This document shows positions 47,921-59,931 of a DNA stretch of 64,000 bases, piece after piece. A program made the position numbers and the translations under genes. Within the stretch, counting starts at the first letter, position 1. Each line of letters begins with the position of its first letter. The notes below the pieces were generated by a model, which saw only the letters and a program-made list of their open reading frames with translations, ran no database searches and was not told the origin of the DNA. The stretch comes from Comamonadaceae bacterium. GTDB taxonomy: Bacteria; Pseudomonadota; Gammaproteobacteria; Burkholderiales; Burkholderiaceae_C. The stretch lies in NCBI GenBank assembly GCA_027486495.1, contig JAIXOZ010000146.1, positions 1-64,000 on the forward strand, read 5' to 3'.

Positions 47921-47948
47921 AAAAAACCGCCTACTAGGGCGGTTTTTT
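47921..47948 (+). terminator. Intrinsic terminator after dksA
   Basis: aaaaaaccgcc-tacta-gggcggtttttt. Confidence 0.88.
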
Positions 47949-48234
47949 TGTATCTTGGTGAAAAACATTTGAATATTATGAATTGGGTGTATTTAATACT
48001 TTTGATTTTTTATTGCTTGAGGTCTTACTTTCAATATCTCGCGTAAGTGTTTAATTTTGAAAGAAATTTAAATCCAACGAAGGTTCAATGAGGGTGCTAA
48101 GCCCTTGATTTCATTGAAAAAAATCAATCTAGACCCTTTGGTTGGCATCGGATTCCTGATACAGTGCAAAAAAGTGCAATTAAGTGGGAGTTGGTGCCAC
48201 CGATGTGCTTTTTTCACACCAAAGGGTCTTCGTC

Positions 48235-48663
48235 GTGTTTCAAGGGGCTTCATCGCTGAGTCTGGATGCTAAGGGGCGGCTGTCAGTGCCGACCCGGCAC
48301 CGTGACGTCTTGAGCGCCACGGCACAGGGCCAATTAACCATCACCAAGCACCCGCATGGTTGTCTGATGGTGTTTCCCCGCCCCGAGTGGGAAAAATTCC
48401 GTGAACGCATCGCCGAGTTGCCCATGTCAGCCCAATGGTGGAAGCGGATCTTTTTGGGCAATGCCATGGACGTGGAGATGGACGGCACTGGCCGCGTGCT
48501 GATCTCGCCCGAGTTGCGCCAAGCCGCCGGCATTTCCAAGGACACCATGTTGTTGGGAATGGGTAACCATTTTGAGTTGTGGGACAAAACCACTTATGAC
48601 GCGCAAGAGGCGCAGGCCATGCAAGGCGAGATGCCTGACGTGTTCAAAGACTTTTCTTTCTGA
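48235..48663 (+). CDS. mraZ: Transcriptional regulator MraZ
   Basis: [26 protein letters not shown] start; first gene of the dcw cluster. Confidence 0.93.
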   Translation: MFQGASSLSLDAKGRLSVPTRHRDVLSATAQGQLTITKHPHGCLMVFPRPEWEKFRERIAELPMSAQWWKRIFLGNAMDVEMDGTGRVLISPELRQAAGISKDTMLLGMGNHFELWDKTTYDAQEAQAMQGEMPDVFKDFSF

Positions 48664-48668
48664 ACGCC

Positions 48669-49598
48669 ATGACCGACAACGTCCTGACCCACACCACTGT
48701 GCTCTTAAACGAAGCTGTGCAGGAGTTGCTCCAGGCCTCGGCCGGAGCTGATGGCGCTTATGTGGATGCCACATTTGGCAGGGGCGGTCACTCGAGACTC
48801 ATCTTGTCGCAGTTGTCAGCACAAGGGCGCTTGCTGGCTTTTGACAAGGACCTCGAGGCGATTGCCGAGGCCGGGCGAATTGAAGATGCCCGCTTTTCAA
48901 TCCGACACGAGGGCTTTTCGCAGCTGGGTGACCTGCCCGCAGGCAGTGTCGATGGCGTTCTGATGGACCTGGGTATCAGCTCACCCCAGATCGACAGCCC
49001 CGAGAGGGGTTTTTCTTTTCGTTTCGAGGGCCCTCTCGACATGCGCATGGACACCACGCGCGGGCAGAGTGTGGCCGACTGGCTGGCCACTGCAGAGGTG
49101 GATCAAATCACGGAGGTGATACGTGACTATGGCGAAGAACGGTTTGCTTTTCAGATTGCAAAGGCGCTTGTGGCTCGCAGACAAGAGCGGGGCCCCATTG
49201 CAAGCACCTCCGATTTGGCCCAGCTCGTGGCTGACACGGTCAAAACCCGCGAGCCGGGCCAGAACCCAGCAACGCGGACATTTCAGGCTTTTCGGATTTT
49301 CATCAATGCCGAACTTGAAGAGCTCGAACAGGCGTTAGAGGGCAGCTTGCGGGTATTGGCGCCGGGCGCTCGCTTGGTGGTCATCAGCTTTCATTCACTC
49401 GAAGACCGCATCGTCAAGCAGTTCATGGCCAAGCACTCCAAAGAGGTGGTGGACCGGCGAGTGCCCTTTGCCGAGCCGGTCAAGATGCGCCTAAAGACGC
49501 ATGGCCGAGTGCGCCCCAGCGAGGCAGAGGTGCGCGCCAACCCCCGTTCGCGCAGCGCCATCATGCGCATGGCTGAACGCACCGAGGTGCCCGCATGA
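48669..49598 (+). CDS. rsmH: 16S rRNA m4C1402 methyltransferase
   Basis: [34 protein letters not shown]. Confidence 0.95.
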   Translation: MTDNVLTHTTVLLNEAVQELLQASAGADGAYVDATFGRGGHSRLILSQLSAQGRLLAFDKDLEAIAEAGRIEDARFSIRHEGFSQLGDLPAGSVDGVLMDLGISSPQIDSPERGFSFRFEGPLDMRMDTTRGQSVADWLATAEVDQITEVIRDYGEERFAFQIAKALVARRQERGPIASTSDLAQLVADTVKTREPGQNPATRTFQAFRIFINAELEELEQALEGSLRVLAPGARLVVISFHSLEDRIVKQFMAKHSKEVVDRRVPFAEPVKMRLKTHGRVRPSEAEVRANPRSRSAIMRMAERTEVPA

Positions 49599-49906
49599 CC
49601 CGCGTGAGCCTGCTCTTGCTGCTGGCCACGGTGGTCAGCGCCCTGTGGTTGGTGCACAGCCACTATGAATCGCGCCGCATGTTCATGGACATGGAGTCTG
49701 CGCGCAAAGAGGCCAAACGCATCGAAGTGGACCGCGACCGCCTGGAGGTGGAGCGCCGCGCCCAGGCCACCCCTTTGCGGGTGGAGCAAATTGCCCGTCA
49801 GCAGCTGAACATGCGCACGGCTTCTCCCGCAATCACGCAGTACGTCAATGCCCAGGGTGCATCTACGGGTAATGCGTCAGTCACAGCAGCGGGGGGCGCT
49901 GAGTGA
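49595..49906 (+). CDS. ftsL: Cell division protein FtsL
   Basis: Short single-TM protein between rsmH and ftsI. Confidence 0.9.
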   Translation: MTRVSLLLLLATVVSALWLVHSHYESRRMFMDMESARKEAKRIEVDRDRLEVERRAQATPLRVEQIARQQLNMRTASPAITQYVNAQGASTGNASVTAAGGAE

Positions 49907-51642
49907 ACCGCGGCCGTAGCGTTCAATTGACTTCCAGCCCTTTGCTGGCCAGCAAGACCCCGGTCTGGCGCAGCAAAATGATTGTGGCTGCAATGGCCTT
50001 GGGGTTTTTGGGCCTGGTGGGCCGTGCGGCCCATGTGCAGGTGATTGACAACGATTTTTTCCTCCGCCAAGGTGAGGTGCGTTTTGCCCGCACGCTGGAA
50101 TTGCCCGCCAATCGCGGGCGCGTGCTCGACCGCAATGGTGTGTTGCTGGCCTCCAGCGTGCCGGCCCCCAGCATCTGGGCCAACCCTGAAGATGTCGAGC
50201 GCAACCCAGCCAAGTTACGCCAATTGGCCCGATTGCTGGAGTTGACGCCCGCTGAGCTGGAGCACAAGCTCAAGGACGAAGAAAAAACTTTTGTTTGGCT
50301 GCGCCGCCAGATGGACGAACCCGTTGTCAAAGAAATTCGGGCGCTGGGCATCAAGGGTGTTTACGACATCAAGGAGTACAAGCGTCTTTATCCCGAGGGC
50401 GAAGCGGCCGCACACATTGTGGGCTTCACCAATGTCGAAGACAAGGGCCAAGAGGGCGTTGAACTCATTTTTCAAAAGCAGTTGGCCGGTCAGGCCGGTT
50501 CGCGCCGCGTGATCAAGGACCGTCTGGGCCGTGTGGTCGAGGCCGTGGGTGAAACCGTGCACCCCGTCGATGGCAAGGATTTGCAGCTGAGCATTGACAG
50601 CAAGGTGCAGTTCTATGCTTACCAGACCTTGCGCGAGGCGGTCAAGGAGCACAAGGCCAAGGCGGGCAGCGTGGTGGTGATGGATGCGCAGACCGGCGAA
50701 ATTCTGGCGCTGGCCAATTACCCCAGCTATTCGCCATCGCGGCGCGTCAACCTCAGCGGCGAGCAATTGCGCAACCGCGCCTTGACCGACAGTTTTGAGC
50801 CAGGCTCGACCATGAAGCCCTTCACGGTGGCCCTGGCCTTGGAGCAAGGCTTGGTCAAGCCCGAGACGATGATCCAAACCTCACCGGGGCGCATCAACAT
50901 CACCGGCTCGACCATCAGCGATGTGCACACCTACGGCATGCTCAGCGTCAACGAGGTGATCCAAAAATCGAGCAACGTGGGCACCGTGAAGATCGCCATG
51001 CAGATGGAGCCTCGCGAAATGTGGGAGATGTTCACCGAGCTGGGCTTTGGTCAAAAACCCGCTTTGCCATTTCCGGGTGTGGTCAGTGGCCGTTTGCGGC
51101 CCTACAAGTCGTGGCGCCCTGTCGAGCAAGCCACCATGAGTTATGGCTATGGCGTGTCGGGCAGCTTGTTTCAAATGGCGCGTGCTTACACCGTGTTCGC
51201 GCGTGATGGCGAAATCGTGCCCGCCACCATGATGAAAGCCGATCAACAGGCCCAAGGCACGCGCGTCATCAGTGTCGCCAATGCCAAAGCCATGCGCAAG
51301 ATGCTGCAAATGGCGGCTGGGCCTGGCGGCACCGGACAAAAAGCCCAGACCATCGGTTATTCCGTTGGGGGCAAGTCGGGCACGGCCCGCAAGCAAGAGG
51401 GCAAGGGCTACGCCAGCAAAAAATACCGGGGCTTTTTCGTGGGCATCGCCCCGGTCGAGCAGCCTCGCATCGTGGTGGCAGTGATGATCGATGAGCCATC
51501 CAACGGGGTCTATTACGGCGGTGCCGTGGCTGCGCCCGTGTTCAGCCAGACGGTGCAGCAAACCCTGCGACTGATGGGGGTACAGCCCGACATGGCCGTC
51601 AAGCCCCAGATCGTGGCCAAAGCGGTCGAGGAGTCGTTCTGA
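49903..51642 (+). CDS. ftsI: Peptidoglycan transpeptidase PBP3
   Basis: FEPGSTMKPFTVALAL (SxxK), KSSNVG (SxN), GGKSGTARK (KSG). Confidence 0.95.
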   Translation: MNRGRSVQLTSSPLLASKTPVWRSKMIVAAMALGFLGLVGRAAHVQVIDNDFFLRQGEVRFARTLELPANRGRVLDRNGVLLASSVPAPSIWANPEDVERNPAKLRQLARLLELTPAELEHKLKDEEKTFVWLRRQMDEPVVKEIRALGIKGVYDIKEYKRLYPEGEAAAHIVGFTNVEDKGQEGVELIFQKQLAGQAGSRRVIKDRLGRVVEAVGETVHPVDGKDLQLSIDSKVQFYAYQTLREAVKEHKAKAGSVVVMDAQTGEILALANYPSYSPSRRVNLSGEQLRNRALTDSFEPGSTMKPFTVALALEQGLVKPETMIQTSPGRINITGSTISDVHTYGMLSVNEVIQKSSNVGTVKIAMQMEPREMWEMFTELGFGQKPALPFPGVVSGRLRPYKSWRPVEQATMSYGYGVSGSLFQMARAYTVFARDGEIVPATMMKADQQAQGTRVISVANAKAMRKMLQMAAGPGGTGQKAQTIGYSVGGKSGTARKQEGKGYASKKYRGFFVGIAPVEQPRIVVAVMIDEPSNGVYYGGAVAAPVFSQTVQQTLRLMGVQPDMAVKPQIVAKAVEESF

Positions 51643-53174
51643 TGCACACATGGCACAGCGCTCAGGACGCCGCAGGCTGGTTGCGTTCGCGCGTCACAGG
51701 CGAGCTGCGCACCGACAGCCGTCTGGTGCAGGCGGGGGACGGTTTCATAGCGTGGCCGGGTGCTGCCACCGATGGTCGGCGTTACCTGGCCCAAGCCTTG
51801 GCCCAAGGAGCCAGGGCTTGCCTGATGGAAGAGGCTGCGCTCGCCCCATGGCTCGACGCGCTGCAGGATCCTGACCAGGAGGCGCTGGCTTGCATGCCCG
51901 ACCTCAAAGCCCAAACCGCCATGGTGGCCGATGCCTACTACGAACAACCCAGCCAGGCTTTGCAGGTCTTGGCGGTCACGGGGACCAATGGCAAAACATC
52001 GACGGCCTGGTGGTTGGCGCAGGCGCTGTCTTCTTCCGTTTTGAAGAAATCCTGCGCCCTGGTCGGCACCTTGGGGGTGGGCTGCTTGCCCGATCTGGTG
52101 AGCACCGGCATGACCACGCCCGACCCGGTGTTGCTGCAAAGTCAGTTCCGGCAGTTTGTGGGGAGTGGTGTCACGCACTGCGCCATCGAAGCCTCTTCCA
52201 TCGGCTTGGCCGAACACCGCCTGGACGGCACACGCATCCGCGTGGCCGTGTTCACCAATTTCACCCAAGACCACCTGGACTACCACGGTGACATGGCCCG
52301 CTATTGGTCGGCCAAAGCCGCCTTGTTTGCATGGCCCGGTTTGCAGTCGGCCGTTATCAACACCGACGATGCGCAGGGCGCTTTGTTGGCCCGGCAGTTG
52401 CAAGGCGGCACGATCGACGTCTGGACCTGCTCGCGCCAAGGTTCGGCCCGACTGCAAGCGCGTGCATTGCCCAGTGGTCAGGGTTTGGCATTTGAGGTGA
52501 TCGAAGGCCAGGCCGTACAGACCCTGCACACGGGTTTGATCGGTGACTACAACATGGACAACCTGTTGGGGGTGATCGGTAGTTTGCGTGCCTTGGGTGT
52601 TGATTTGGCGCATGCGGTGCAGGCCTGCGCACAGCTGACAGCGGTGCCTGGCCGCATGGAGCGCGTGCCCTTGGACCTGTCGGATGCTCAGGTGGATTTG
52701 ACCAGCCCGCTGGTGGTTGTGGACTATGCCCACACACCCGACGCCATCACCCAAGCCCTGGCCGCGTTGCGTTCGCAGGCGACGCTGCGTGGTGGCCGCC
52801 TGTGGTGTGTGCTCGGCTGTGGTGGTGACCGCGATGCCGGTAAACGCCCCTTGATGGCTGCAGCCGCCGAAGCTGGCGCAGACCAAGTGGTGCTGACCAG
52901 CGACAACCCCCGAAACGAATCGCCCGAGGCGATTGTGGCCGCGATGGTCCAAGGCCTGAGCGACCTGCAAACGGCCCGGATTCAACTCGATCGCGCCTTG
53001 GCCATTGACGAAGCGGTGGCCCAGGCTGCCGCGCAAGACGTGGTGCTGGTGGCGGGCAAAGGCCACGAAACCGAGCAAGAGATCATGTGTGTGCGCCACC
53101 CGTTTTCAGATGTGGCGCAGGCCCGCAGGGCTTTGCAGCAACGCGCTATGCAGCGCCAGGGGATGCCTGCATGA
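51642..53174 (+). CDS. murE: UDP-MurNAc-tripeptide ligase MurE
   Basis: AVTGTNGKTSTAWWLAQ; TSDNPRNESPEAI. Confidence 0.95.
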   Translation: MHTWHSAQDAAGWLRSRVTGELRTDSRLVQAGDGFIAWPGAATDGRRYLAQALAQGARACLMEEAALAPWLDALQDPDQEALACMPDLKAQTAMVADAYYEQPSQALQVLAVTGTNGKTSTAWWLAQALSSSVLKKSCALVGTLGVGCLPDLVSTGMTTPDPVLLQSQFRQFVGSGVTHCAIEASSIGLAEHRLDGTRIRVAVFTNFTQDHLDYHGDMARYWSAKAALFAWPGLQSAVINTDDAQGALLARQLQGGTIDVWTCSRQGSARLQARALPSGQGLAFEVIEGQAVQTLHTGLIGDYNMDNLLGVIGSLRALGVDLAHAVQACAQLTAVPGRMERVPLDLSDAQVDLTSPLVVVDYAHTPDAITQALAALRSQATLRGGRLWCVLGCGGDRDAGKRPLMAAAAEAGADQVVLTSDNPRNESPEAIVAAMVQGLSDLQTARIQLDRALAIDEAVAQAAAQDVVLVAGKGHETEQEIMCVRHPFSDVAQARRALQQRAMQRQGMPA

Positions 53175-54622
53175 ATGCCCCAGTGTCTATGCAACTGAAT
53201 TTGAATCTGGCGCTGAGCTGGCTGAGTCAAGCACGCGGCGTGAATGTGCAAGGTGTGGTGGCCGACCGGGTGCACACCGACAGCCGGAGCCTGCAAACGG
53301 GTGATCTGTTTGTGGCTTTGCGTGGCGAGCGCTTCGACGGCAACCAGTTCATCGCTCAGGCTCAGGCGCAAGGCGCCGTGGCGGTGGTCTGCGAGGCCTC
53401 TGGCGAGGCACAAGCGGCGGCGCACGGTTTGCCAGCACTGGTGGTGCCCGACGCGCGTATCGCTTTGGGTGAGCTGGCGGCGGGTTGGCGTGCCCAATTC
53501 AGTTTGCCCCTGATTGCCGTGACCGGGAGCAACGGCAAAACCACTGTGACGCAGATGATCGCGTCCATCTTGCGTGCCCATGCGGGGGAAGACGCCTTGT
53601 CCACGCAGGGCAACTTCAACAACGACATTGGCGTGCCCTTGACCTTGTTCAATTTGCGTGCTCACCACCGCATGGCTGTGGTTGAGCTGGGCATGAATCA
53701 CCCAGGCGAGATCGCCTATTTGGCGCAAATGGCACGACCCACAGTGGCCCTGGTCAACAACGCGCAACGCGAGCACCAGGAGTTCATGGGCACCGTGGAA
53801 GCTGTGGCACATGAAAACGGGGCTGTGCTGCAGGCCTTGCCCCTTGAAGGTGTGGCGGTGTTCCCAGCCGATGAAGAATTCACTTCGGTGTGGCGGGATT
53901 TGTCTGGGCAGCGGGCACAGCGCTGTTTTGCCCTGGTGTCCGCCTCCGATGCCGATGTGCGGGCTGCGGTGGTGGTCTGGCAGTCAGGCGCTTGGCAGTT
54001 CACCCTCAAAACCCCAGAGGGCACCGCGCCTGTTCGTTTGCACATTGCAGGGCGACACAACGTCAAAAATGCCTTGGCTGCTTCGGCCTGCGCCTTGGCC
54101 GCCGGCGTGCCCTTGGCTGCCGTGGTGCAGGGTTTGGTGGCTTTCGAGCCGGTCAAGGGCCGCTCGCGTGCGCTGGTGCTGCAAACGGGCACAGACGAAA
54201 TCACCTTGGTCGACGACACCTACAACGCGAACCCCGACTCGGTGCGCGCTGCCATCGACGTGCTGGCTGAGTTGCCTGCGCCGCGTTTGTTGGTGCTGGG
54301 CGACATGGGTGAAGTGGGTAACCAAGGACCCGAGTTCCATGGCGAGGTGGGGTTGTACGCGGCCGAGAGTGGCATCGAAGCGCTCTTCACCTTGGGTGAC
54401 TTGTGCGAGCACAGCGCTCAGGCCTTTGGTTCAGCCCGCCACTTTGAAGACATGGACAGTTTGCTGGCAGCGGTCACCGCGCAGCAGGGCGAGTTCCGCA
54501 GTGTGGTGGTCAAAGGATCGCGCTTCATGAAGATGGAGCGCGTGGTTCAGGCCCTGCTATTGAACAGCGAAGACAGGAACAGTCAAAACAAAGATAAAAA
54601 AGGGGAGATGCATGCTACTTAG
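53171..54622 (+). CDS. murF: UDP-MurNAc-pentapeptide ligase MurF
   Basis: [37 protein letters not shown]. Confidence 0.95.
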   Translation: MNAPVSMQLNLNLALSWLSQARGVNVQGVVADRVHTDSRSLQTGDLFVALRGERFDGNQFIAQAQAQGAVAVVCEASGEAQAAAHGLPALVVPDARIALGELAAGWRAQFSLPLIAVTGSNGKTTVTQMIASILRAHAGEDALSTQGNFNNDIGVPLTLFNLRAHHRMAVVELGMNHPGEIAYLAQMARPTVALVNNAQREHQEFMGTVEAVAHENGAVLQALPLEGVAVFPADEEFTSVWRDLSGQRAQRCFALVSASDADVRAAVVVWQSGAWQFTLKTPEGTAPVRLHIAGRHNVKNALAASACALAAGVPLAAVVQGLVAFEPVKGRSRALVLQTGTDEITLVDDTYNANPDSVRAAIDVLAELPAPRLLVLGDMGEVGNQGPEFHGEVGLYAAESGIEALFTLGDLCEHSAQAFGSARHFEDMDSLLAAVTAQQGEFRSVVVKGSRFMKMERVVQALLLNSEDRNSQNKDKKGEMHAT

Positions 54623-55790
54623 CCTGGCCCAATGGTTGCAAAGTTTGTCCCCGGAGTGGGGCTTTTTGCGTGTTTTCCAGTACATCACGTTCCGCGCTGT
54701 CATGGCCGCGATGACGGCCCTTTTGATCGGCCTGGCCGCAGGCCCCTGGGTCATCCGCCGCTTGACCTCGCTTAAGATCGGCCAGCCGATCCGTGGCTAC
54801 GGCATGGAATCGCACCTGTCCAAAAGCGGCACCCCCACGATGGGCGGGGTGCTCATTTTGTTGTCGATCGCCATCGCCACCTTGTTGTGGTTTGACTTGT
54901 CCAACCGCTTTGTCTGGATCGTGCTGATCGTGACACTGGGTTTTGGGGCTATTGGCTGGGTCGACGACTGGCGCAAGGTGGTCAACAAAGATCCCGAGGG
55001 CATGCGCTCACGCGAAAAGTATTTCTGGCAATCGGTCATTGGATTGCTGGCCGCATTGTGTTTGGTATTCAGTATTTCCGAAAACTCCAATGCGCGCGTG
55101 TTGGACTTGTTTGTTCAGTGGGTCATGTCAGGCTTTGAAGTGAGCTTGCCTCTGAAGGCCGGATTGCAGGTGCCCTTCTTCAAAGAGATCACATATCCAC
55201 TGGGTGTGCTGGGCTTTGTGTTGCTGACCTATCTGGTCATCGTGGGTTCCAGCAATGCGGTCAACCTCACGGACGGTTTGGATGGTTTGGCCATCATGCC
55301 AGTGGTCATGGTAGGTTCTGCACTCGGCGTGTTTGCCTACGTGACGGGCAGCTCGGTGTATTCCAAATACCTGTTCTTCCCGCACATCCCGGGCTCGGGT
55401 GAATTGCTGATTTTTTGCGCCGCCATGGCAGGCGCGGGTTTGGCCTTCTTGTGGTTCAACACGCACCCTGCACAAGTGTTCATGGGTGATGTGGGCGCGC
55501 TGGCGCTGGGCGCGGCGCTGGGCACCATCGCGGTCATCGTGCGTGCTGAGATCGTTTTGGCCATCATGGGCGGCATCTTTGTGGTGGAAGCCCTGTCGGT
55601 GATGGCGCAGGTGACCTACTTCAAATACACCAAGAAAAAATATGGCGAGGGCCGCCGAATCTTGAAGATGGCGCCCTTGCACCACCATTTTGAAAAGAGC
55701 GGCTGGAAGGAAACACAAGTCGTTGTGCGTTTCTGGATCATCACCATGTTGTTGTGTCTGGTCGGTTTGTCGACCCTGAAGCTGAGGTAA
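54612..55790 (+). CDS. mraY: Phospho-MurNAc-pentapeptide translocase
   Basis: [33 protein letters not shown]. Confidence 0.96.
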   Translation: MLLSLAQWLQSLSPEWGFLRVFQYITFRAVMAAMTALLIGLAAGPWVIRRLTSLKIGQPIRGYGMESHLSKSGTPTMGGVLILLSIAIATLLWFDLSNRFVWIVLIVTLGFGAIGWVDDWRKVVNKDPEGMRSREKYFWQSVIGLLAALCLVFSISENSNARVLDLFVQWVMSGFEVSLPLKAGLQVPFFKEITYPLGVLGFVLLTYLVIVGSSNAVNLTDGLDGLAIMPVVMVGSALGVFAYVTGSSVYSKYLFFPHIPGSGELLIFCAAMAGAGLAFLWFNTHPAQVFMGDVGALALGAALGTIAVIVRAEIVLAIMGGIFVVEALSVMAQVTYFKYTKKKYGEGRRILKMAPLHHHFEKSGWKETQVVVRFWIITMLLCLVGLSTLKLR

Positions 55791-55793
55791 GCC

Positions 55794-57566
55794 ATGCAGC
55801 TCCAAGGCCAACACGTTCTGATTCTCGGTTTAGGTGCATCGGGCTTGGCGATGGCTCGTTGGTGCGCGCAGGCCGGAGCCGACGTGACTGTGGCCGACAC
55901 CCGTGACACACCACCGCAGTTGGCCGCTTTGCAAGCCGAGTGGCCTGCCGTGCGCTTTGTGCCGGGCACTTTTGTGGCCAGTCTGGTCGAAGGTACTTCG
56001 GTGCGTGCCGTGTTCCGCAGCCCTGGCTTGGCGCCTGAAGTGGTGGCCCCTGTGGTGGATGCAGCGCGCAGCATGGGCCTGTGGCAAGGCGGCGAGCTGA
56101 GCCTGTTTGCCGCTGGTTTGCAAGATTTGAAGGCATGTTTTGGCTATACACCGCAGGTGCTGGCCATCACGGGTACCAACGGCAAGACCACGGTGACATC
56201 GCTCACCGGGCAGTTGGTGGCACGCGCCGGAAAAACCGTGAAAGTGGCGGGCAACATCGGCCCCACATTGCTGGACACTTTGACCGAAGCGATCGCGCAA
56301 GCCCAAGTGCAGGTCGAGCATCAAGCTGCCGAGCGTGCCGCTGCTGAGCTAGAAAACCCAGACCAGGTCAGCGAGCCGCTATCGTTGACAAGCGCTCAAG
56401 AAACTGTCGACCCAGCGTCAACTCAGGATGAGTCCGCAAGCGAGGCGGTCAATAAAGACGATACAGACGATACAGACGAAAAGCTGGCCAGCTTGGACGA
56501 CGAAAACGAAGCTCAACAGCCATCGCCCGTTCCCCCCGCTGTGCAGGACCCCATGGCACAGGCGCTGCCCCAGGTCTGGGTCTTGGAGTTGTCCAGTTTC
56601 CAGCTCGACAGCAGCGAGGGCTTTGAGCCGACGGCTGCCACGGTGCTGAACATCTCGCAAGACCACCTGGACTGGCACGGCAGCATGGCCGCCTATGCGG
56701 CTGCCAAAGCCCGTATCTTTGGTGCCCAAGCACTGATGGTGCTCAACCGAGAAGACCAGCAAGTCATGGCCATGCGACCCGAGCCTGTCCGTGTGAAATT
56801 GCAAAAACCTGTGGAGCACGCTTGCGTGCTCTTTGGTGGCGACATGCCCCAACGTCCGGGCGATTTCGGCATCGAAGTGACGCACGGTATGACCTGGCTG
56901 GTGCGCGCCTTGGAAGCCGATGAAACAAGACGTCGCCGCAAAGACGCGGCGGAGGAATTGCATATCCAGCGTTTGATGCCCGCGGACGCCTTGCGTATTC
57001 GGGGTCGCCACAACGCCGTCAATGCGCTGGCTGCACTTGCCCTGGCCAGCAGCGCTGGTTGTGCCTTGGGGCCCATGCTTTATGGCTTGCGCGAATACCG
57101 CGGCGAGCCGCACCGTGTCGAGCCAGTTGCCATCGTGCATGGAGTCGAATTTTTTGACGACAGCAAAGGCACCAACGTGGGCGCCACCGTGGCCGCCTTG
57201 CAAGGATTGGGTGTGGACCGCCGTGTGGTGGTCATTTTGGGCGGCGAAGGCAAGGGCCAGGATTTTTCGCTCTTGGCCGATCCTGTGTCGCGTTTTGTGC
57301 GCAGTGCGGTCTTGATCGGTCGAGATGCCCAGCGCATACGCGATGCGCTCAACATGACAGGTGTAACCCTGTTGGATGCGCGTGACATGCAAGATGCCGT
57401 CGTGAAAGCTGCCGCCGAGGCCAAAAGTGGCGATGCGGTGCTGATGTCGCCTGCCTGCGCAAGTTTTGACATGTTCGAGAACTATGGTCACCGGGCAAAG
57501 GTTTTTTGTCAGGCCGTGGCTGAGTTGGCGCAAGCTGCAGGTGTGTCGATGGAGGGTGGCTTGTGA
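55794..57566 (+). CDS. murD: UDP-MurNAc-L-Ala:D-Glu ligase MurD with a long acidic insertion
   Basis: [42 protein letters not shown]; 590 aa. Confidence 0.94.
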   Translation: MQLQGQHVLILGLGASGLAMARWCAQAGADVTVADTRDTPPQLAALQAEWPAVRFVPGTFVASLVEGTSVRAVFRSPGLAPEVVAPVVDAARSMGLWQGGELSLFAAGLQDLKACFGYTPQVLAITGTNGKTTVTSLTGQLVARAGKTVKVAGNIGPTLLDTLTEAIAQAQVQVEHQAAERAAAELENPDQVSEPLSLTSAQETVDPASTQDESASEAVNKDDTDDTDEKLASLDDENEAQQPSPVPPAVQDPMAQALPQVWVLELSSFQLDSSEGFEPTAATVLNISQDHLDWHGSMAAYAAAKARIFGAQALMVLNREDQQVMAMRPEPVRVKLQKPVEHACVLFGGDMPQRPGDFGIEVTHGMTWLVRALEADETRRRRKDAAEELHIQRLMPADALRIRGRHNAVNALAALALASSAGCALGPMLYGLREYRGEPHRVEPVAIVHGVEFFDDSKGTNVGATVAALQGLGVDRRVVVILGGEGKGQDFSLLADPVSRFVRSAVLIGRDAQRIRDALNMTGVTLLDARDMQDAVVKAAAEAKSGDAVLMSPACASFDMFENYGHRAKVFCQAVAELAQAAGVSMEGGL

Positions 57567-58864
57567 TGGACAGCCTGAGTAGCATCCAACGCCTACACCT
57601 AGGTTTTGCACGCGTGCTCGCGCTGGTTACCGGCCGTATGCCGGGCGGGGCATCAGCGGGGGTGCAGAGCTTGCCCGTCAACTTGGGCGACTACGGACTG
57701 AACAGCCGCTCACGCGGCAACACAGCGCACATGCAAAGTGTTGACCAGGCCTTGCTTTGGGTGGTAGGAGCATTATTGTTGTGGGGGATGGTCATGGTGT
57801 ACTCGGCCTCGATTGCGATGCCGGACAATCCCAAATTTTCGCGCTATTCACATACCCACTTTTTATTTCGGCATGTGATGTCTATGGTGGTGGGTTTCAT
57901 CTTGGCATTGCTGGCGTTTCAGGTCCGGATGGAAACCTGGGAAAAGATGGCAAAACCCTTGTTTATGCTGGCCTTGGTGTTGCTGGCCCTGGTGCTCGTG
58001 CCTTTCATCGGCAAGAGTGTGAATGGGGCGCGGCGCTGGATCTCATTTGGGGTGATGAATTTTCAGCCCTCTGAGTTGGCCAAAATGGCCACCATCATTT
58101 ATGCCGCCGATTACATGGTTCGCAAGATGGATGTGAAAGAAAAGTTCTTCAAGGCTGTTTGGCCTATGGGGGCTGCAGTGGGTTTGGCTGGTGTCTTCTT
58201 GCTGGCAGAACCGGACATGGGGGCGTTCATCGTGATAGCCACCGTAGCCATGGGCATTTTGTTTTTGGGTGGCGTCAATGCCCGGATGTTCTTCCTGATT
58301 TTGGGGATCCTGATTCTGGCTTTTGTGGTCATGATTGCCGAATCCCCGTGGCGAAGAGAGCGGATCTTTGCGTACCTTGATCCTTTCAGTGCGGAGCACG
58401 CCTTGGGCAAAGGGTACCAACTAACCCATTCATTGATTGCCATTGGTCGAGGTGAAATTTGGGGCGTCGGGCTGGGTGGCAGCGTAGAAAAGTTGCACTG
58501 GTTGCCTGAGGCTCACACCGACTTTTTGCTGGCAGTGATCGGTGAAGAATTTGGCTTGGTGGGCGTGACGCTGGTGATCTGCCTGTTCCTGTGGCTCAGC
58601 CGCCGCATCATGGTCATTGGGCGGCAAGCCATCGCACTGGAAAAAGTATTTTCCGGTCTGGTTGCGCAAGGCGTGGGCATCTGGATCGGTTTTCAGGCCT
58701 TCATCAACATGGGCGTTAACCTGGGGGCCTTGCCCACCAAGGGCCTAACCTTGCCACTGATGAGTTACGGCGGTTCGGCCATCTTGATGAACCTGATCGC
58801 GATCGCAATCGTGCTGCGCATTGACGCCGAGAATAAACAAATGATGCGGGGAGGGCGGCCATGA
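57563..58864 (+). CDS. ftsW: Lipid II polymerase FtsW
   Basis: [39 protein letters not shown]. Confidence 0.94.
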   Translation: MMDSLSSIQRLHLGFARVLALVTGRMPGGASAGVQSLPVNLGDYGLNSRSRGNTAHMQSVDQALLWVVGALLLWGMVMVYSASIAMPDNPKFSRYSHTHFLFRHVMSMVVGFILALLAFQVRMETWEKMAKPLFMLALVLLALVLVPFIGKSVNGARRWISFGVMNFQPSELAKMATIIYAADYMVRKMDVKEKFFKAVWPMGAAVGLAGVFLLAEPDMGAFIVIATVAMGILFLGGVNARMFFLILGILILAFVVMIAESPWRRERIFAYLDPFSAEHALGKGYQLTHSLIAIGRGEIWGVGLGGSVEKLHWLPEAHTDFLLAVIGEEFGLVGVTLVICLFLWLSRRIMVIGRQAIALEKVFSGLVAQGVGIWIGFQAFINMGVNLGALPTKGLTLPLMSYGGSAILMNLIAIAIVLRIDAENKQMMRGGRP

Positions 58865-59931
58865 CGGACACACGCAAAACAGCCTTGATCATGGCGGGCG
58901 GTACAGGCGGACACATTTTTCCAGGTTTGGCTGTGGCCGAAGCCTTGCGCGAAGCCGGTTGGCGCGTGCATTGGTTGGGTGCTCCTAACAGCATGGAAAG
59001 CCAGTTGGTGCCGCTGCGTGGTTTTGCCTTCGAGCCTGTGGCTTTTGGTGGCGTGCGCGGTAAGGGCATTCAAACTCTGGCCTTGTTGCCGCTGCGCTTG
59101 TTGCGCGCTTTTTGGCAAAGCCTTCAGGTGGTGCGCCGAGTCAAGCCCAATGTGGTGCTGGGCCTAGGCGGCTACATCACTTTTCCGGGCGGCATGATGG
59201 CCAGCCTGTGGAGCAAGCCTTTGGTGCTGCACGAGCAAAACTCGGTGGCAGGCCTGGCCAACAAAGTGCTGGCGCAATTGGCCGACCGGGTGTTTACCGC
59301 ATTCCCCGGTGTCTTCAAGACCGGGCAGTGGGTGGGTAACCCTCTGCGCCGCGCTTTCACTGAGCAAGCTACGCCCGCTGAACGCTTTGCTGGACGCAGT
59401 GGCCCCTTGCGAGTGCTGGTGGTGGGTGGCAGCATGGGAGCTAAAGCCCTGAACGATATCGTGCCGCAGGCCTTGGCCTTGATGCCAGAGACCAAGCGCC
59501 CGCAAGTCACCCACCAAAGTGGGGCCAAGCAAATTGAAGCGCTTCGGGCCAACTACGCAGCCGCGGGTGTGCAAGCCGAATTGACACCTTTCATAGACGA
59601 CACGGCCAGCGCCTTCGCACAGGCCGATCTGGTGATCTGCCGCGCAGGTGCAAGTACCGTGACCGAATTGTCGGCGGTGGGCGTGGCGGCCTTGTTCGTG
59701 CCGTTTCCTTTTGCGGTCGACGACCACCAAACCACCAACGCACAGTTTTTGGTGGCTTCGGGAGGCGGGTGGTTAACCCCTCAGAGCGAATTGACACCAC
59801 AAAACTTGGCCGAAAGGCTGTCGGATTTGAGACGTGAAAACCTGCTGGATGTGGCTCAAAAAGCCCATGCGCTGAAAAAAACAAATGCAACCCGCGAGGT
59901 TGTGATGGCTTGTGAGGAAATGGCGAGATGA
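58861..59931 (+). CDS. murG: UDP-GlcNAc transferase MurG
   Basis: [29 protein letters not shown]. Confidence 0.96.
   Translation: MTDTRKTALIMAGGTGGHIFPGLAVAEALREAGWRVHWLGAPNSMESQLVPLRGFAFEPVAFGGVRGKGIQTLALLPLRLLRAFWQSLQVVRRVKPNVVLGLGGYITFPGGMMASLWSKPLVLHEQNSVAGLANKVLAQLADRVFTAFPGVFKTGQWVGNPLRRAFTEQATPAERFAGRSGPLRVLVVGGSMGAKALNDIVPQALALMPETKRPQVTHQSGAKQIEALRANYAAAGVQAELTPFIDDTASAFAQADLVICRAGASTVTELSAVGVAALFVPFPFAVDDHQTTNAQFLVASGGGWLTPQSELTPQNLAERLSDLRRENLLDVAQKAHALKKTNATREVVMACEEMAR

Noticed and set aside
48130-48234. Possible MraZ-box repeats upstream of mraZ
   Set aside because: Only one clear TGGGA is visible (agtgggagttggtgcc); the expected regularly spaced TGGGN repeats are not convincing.
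57563-57730. Apparent N-terminal extension of FtsW before [13 protein letters not shown]
   Set aside because: Length variation at the cytoplasmic N-terminus and start-codon uncertainty make this unremarkable.
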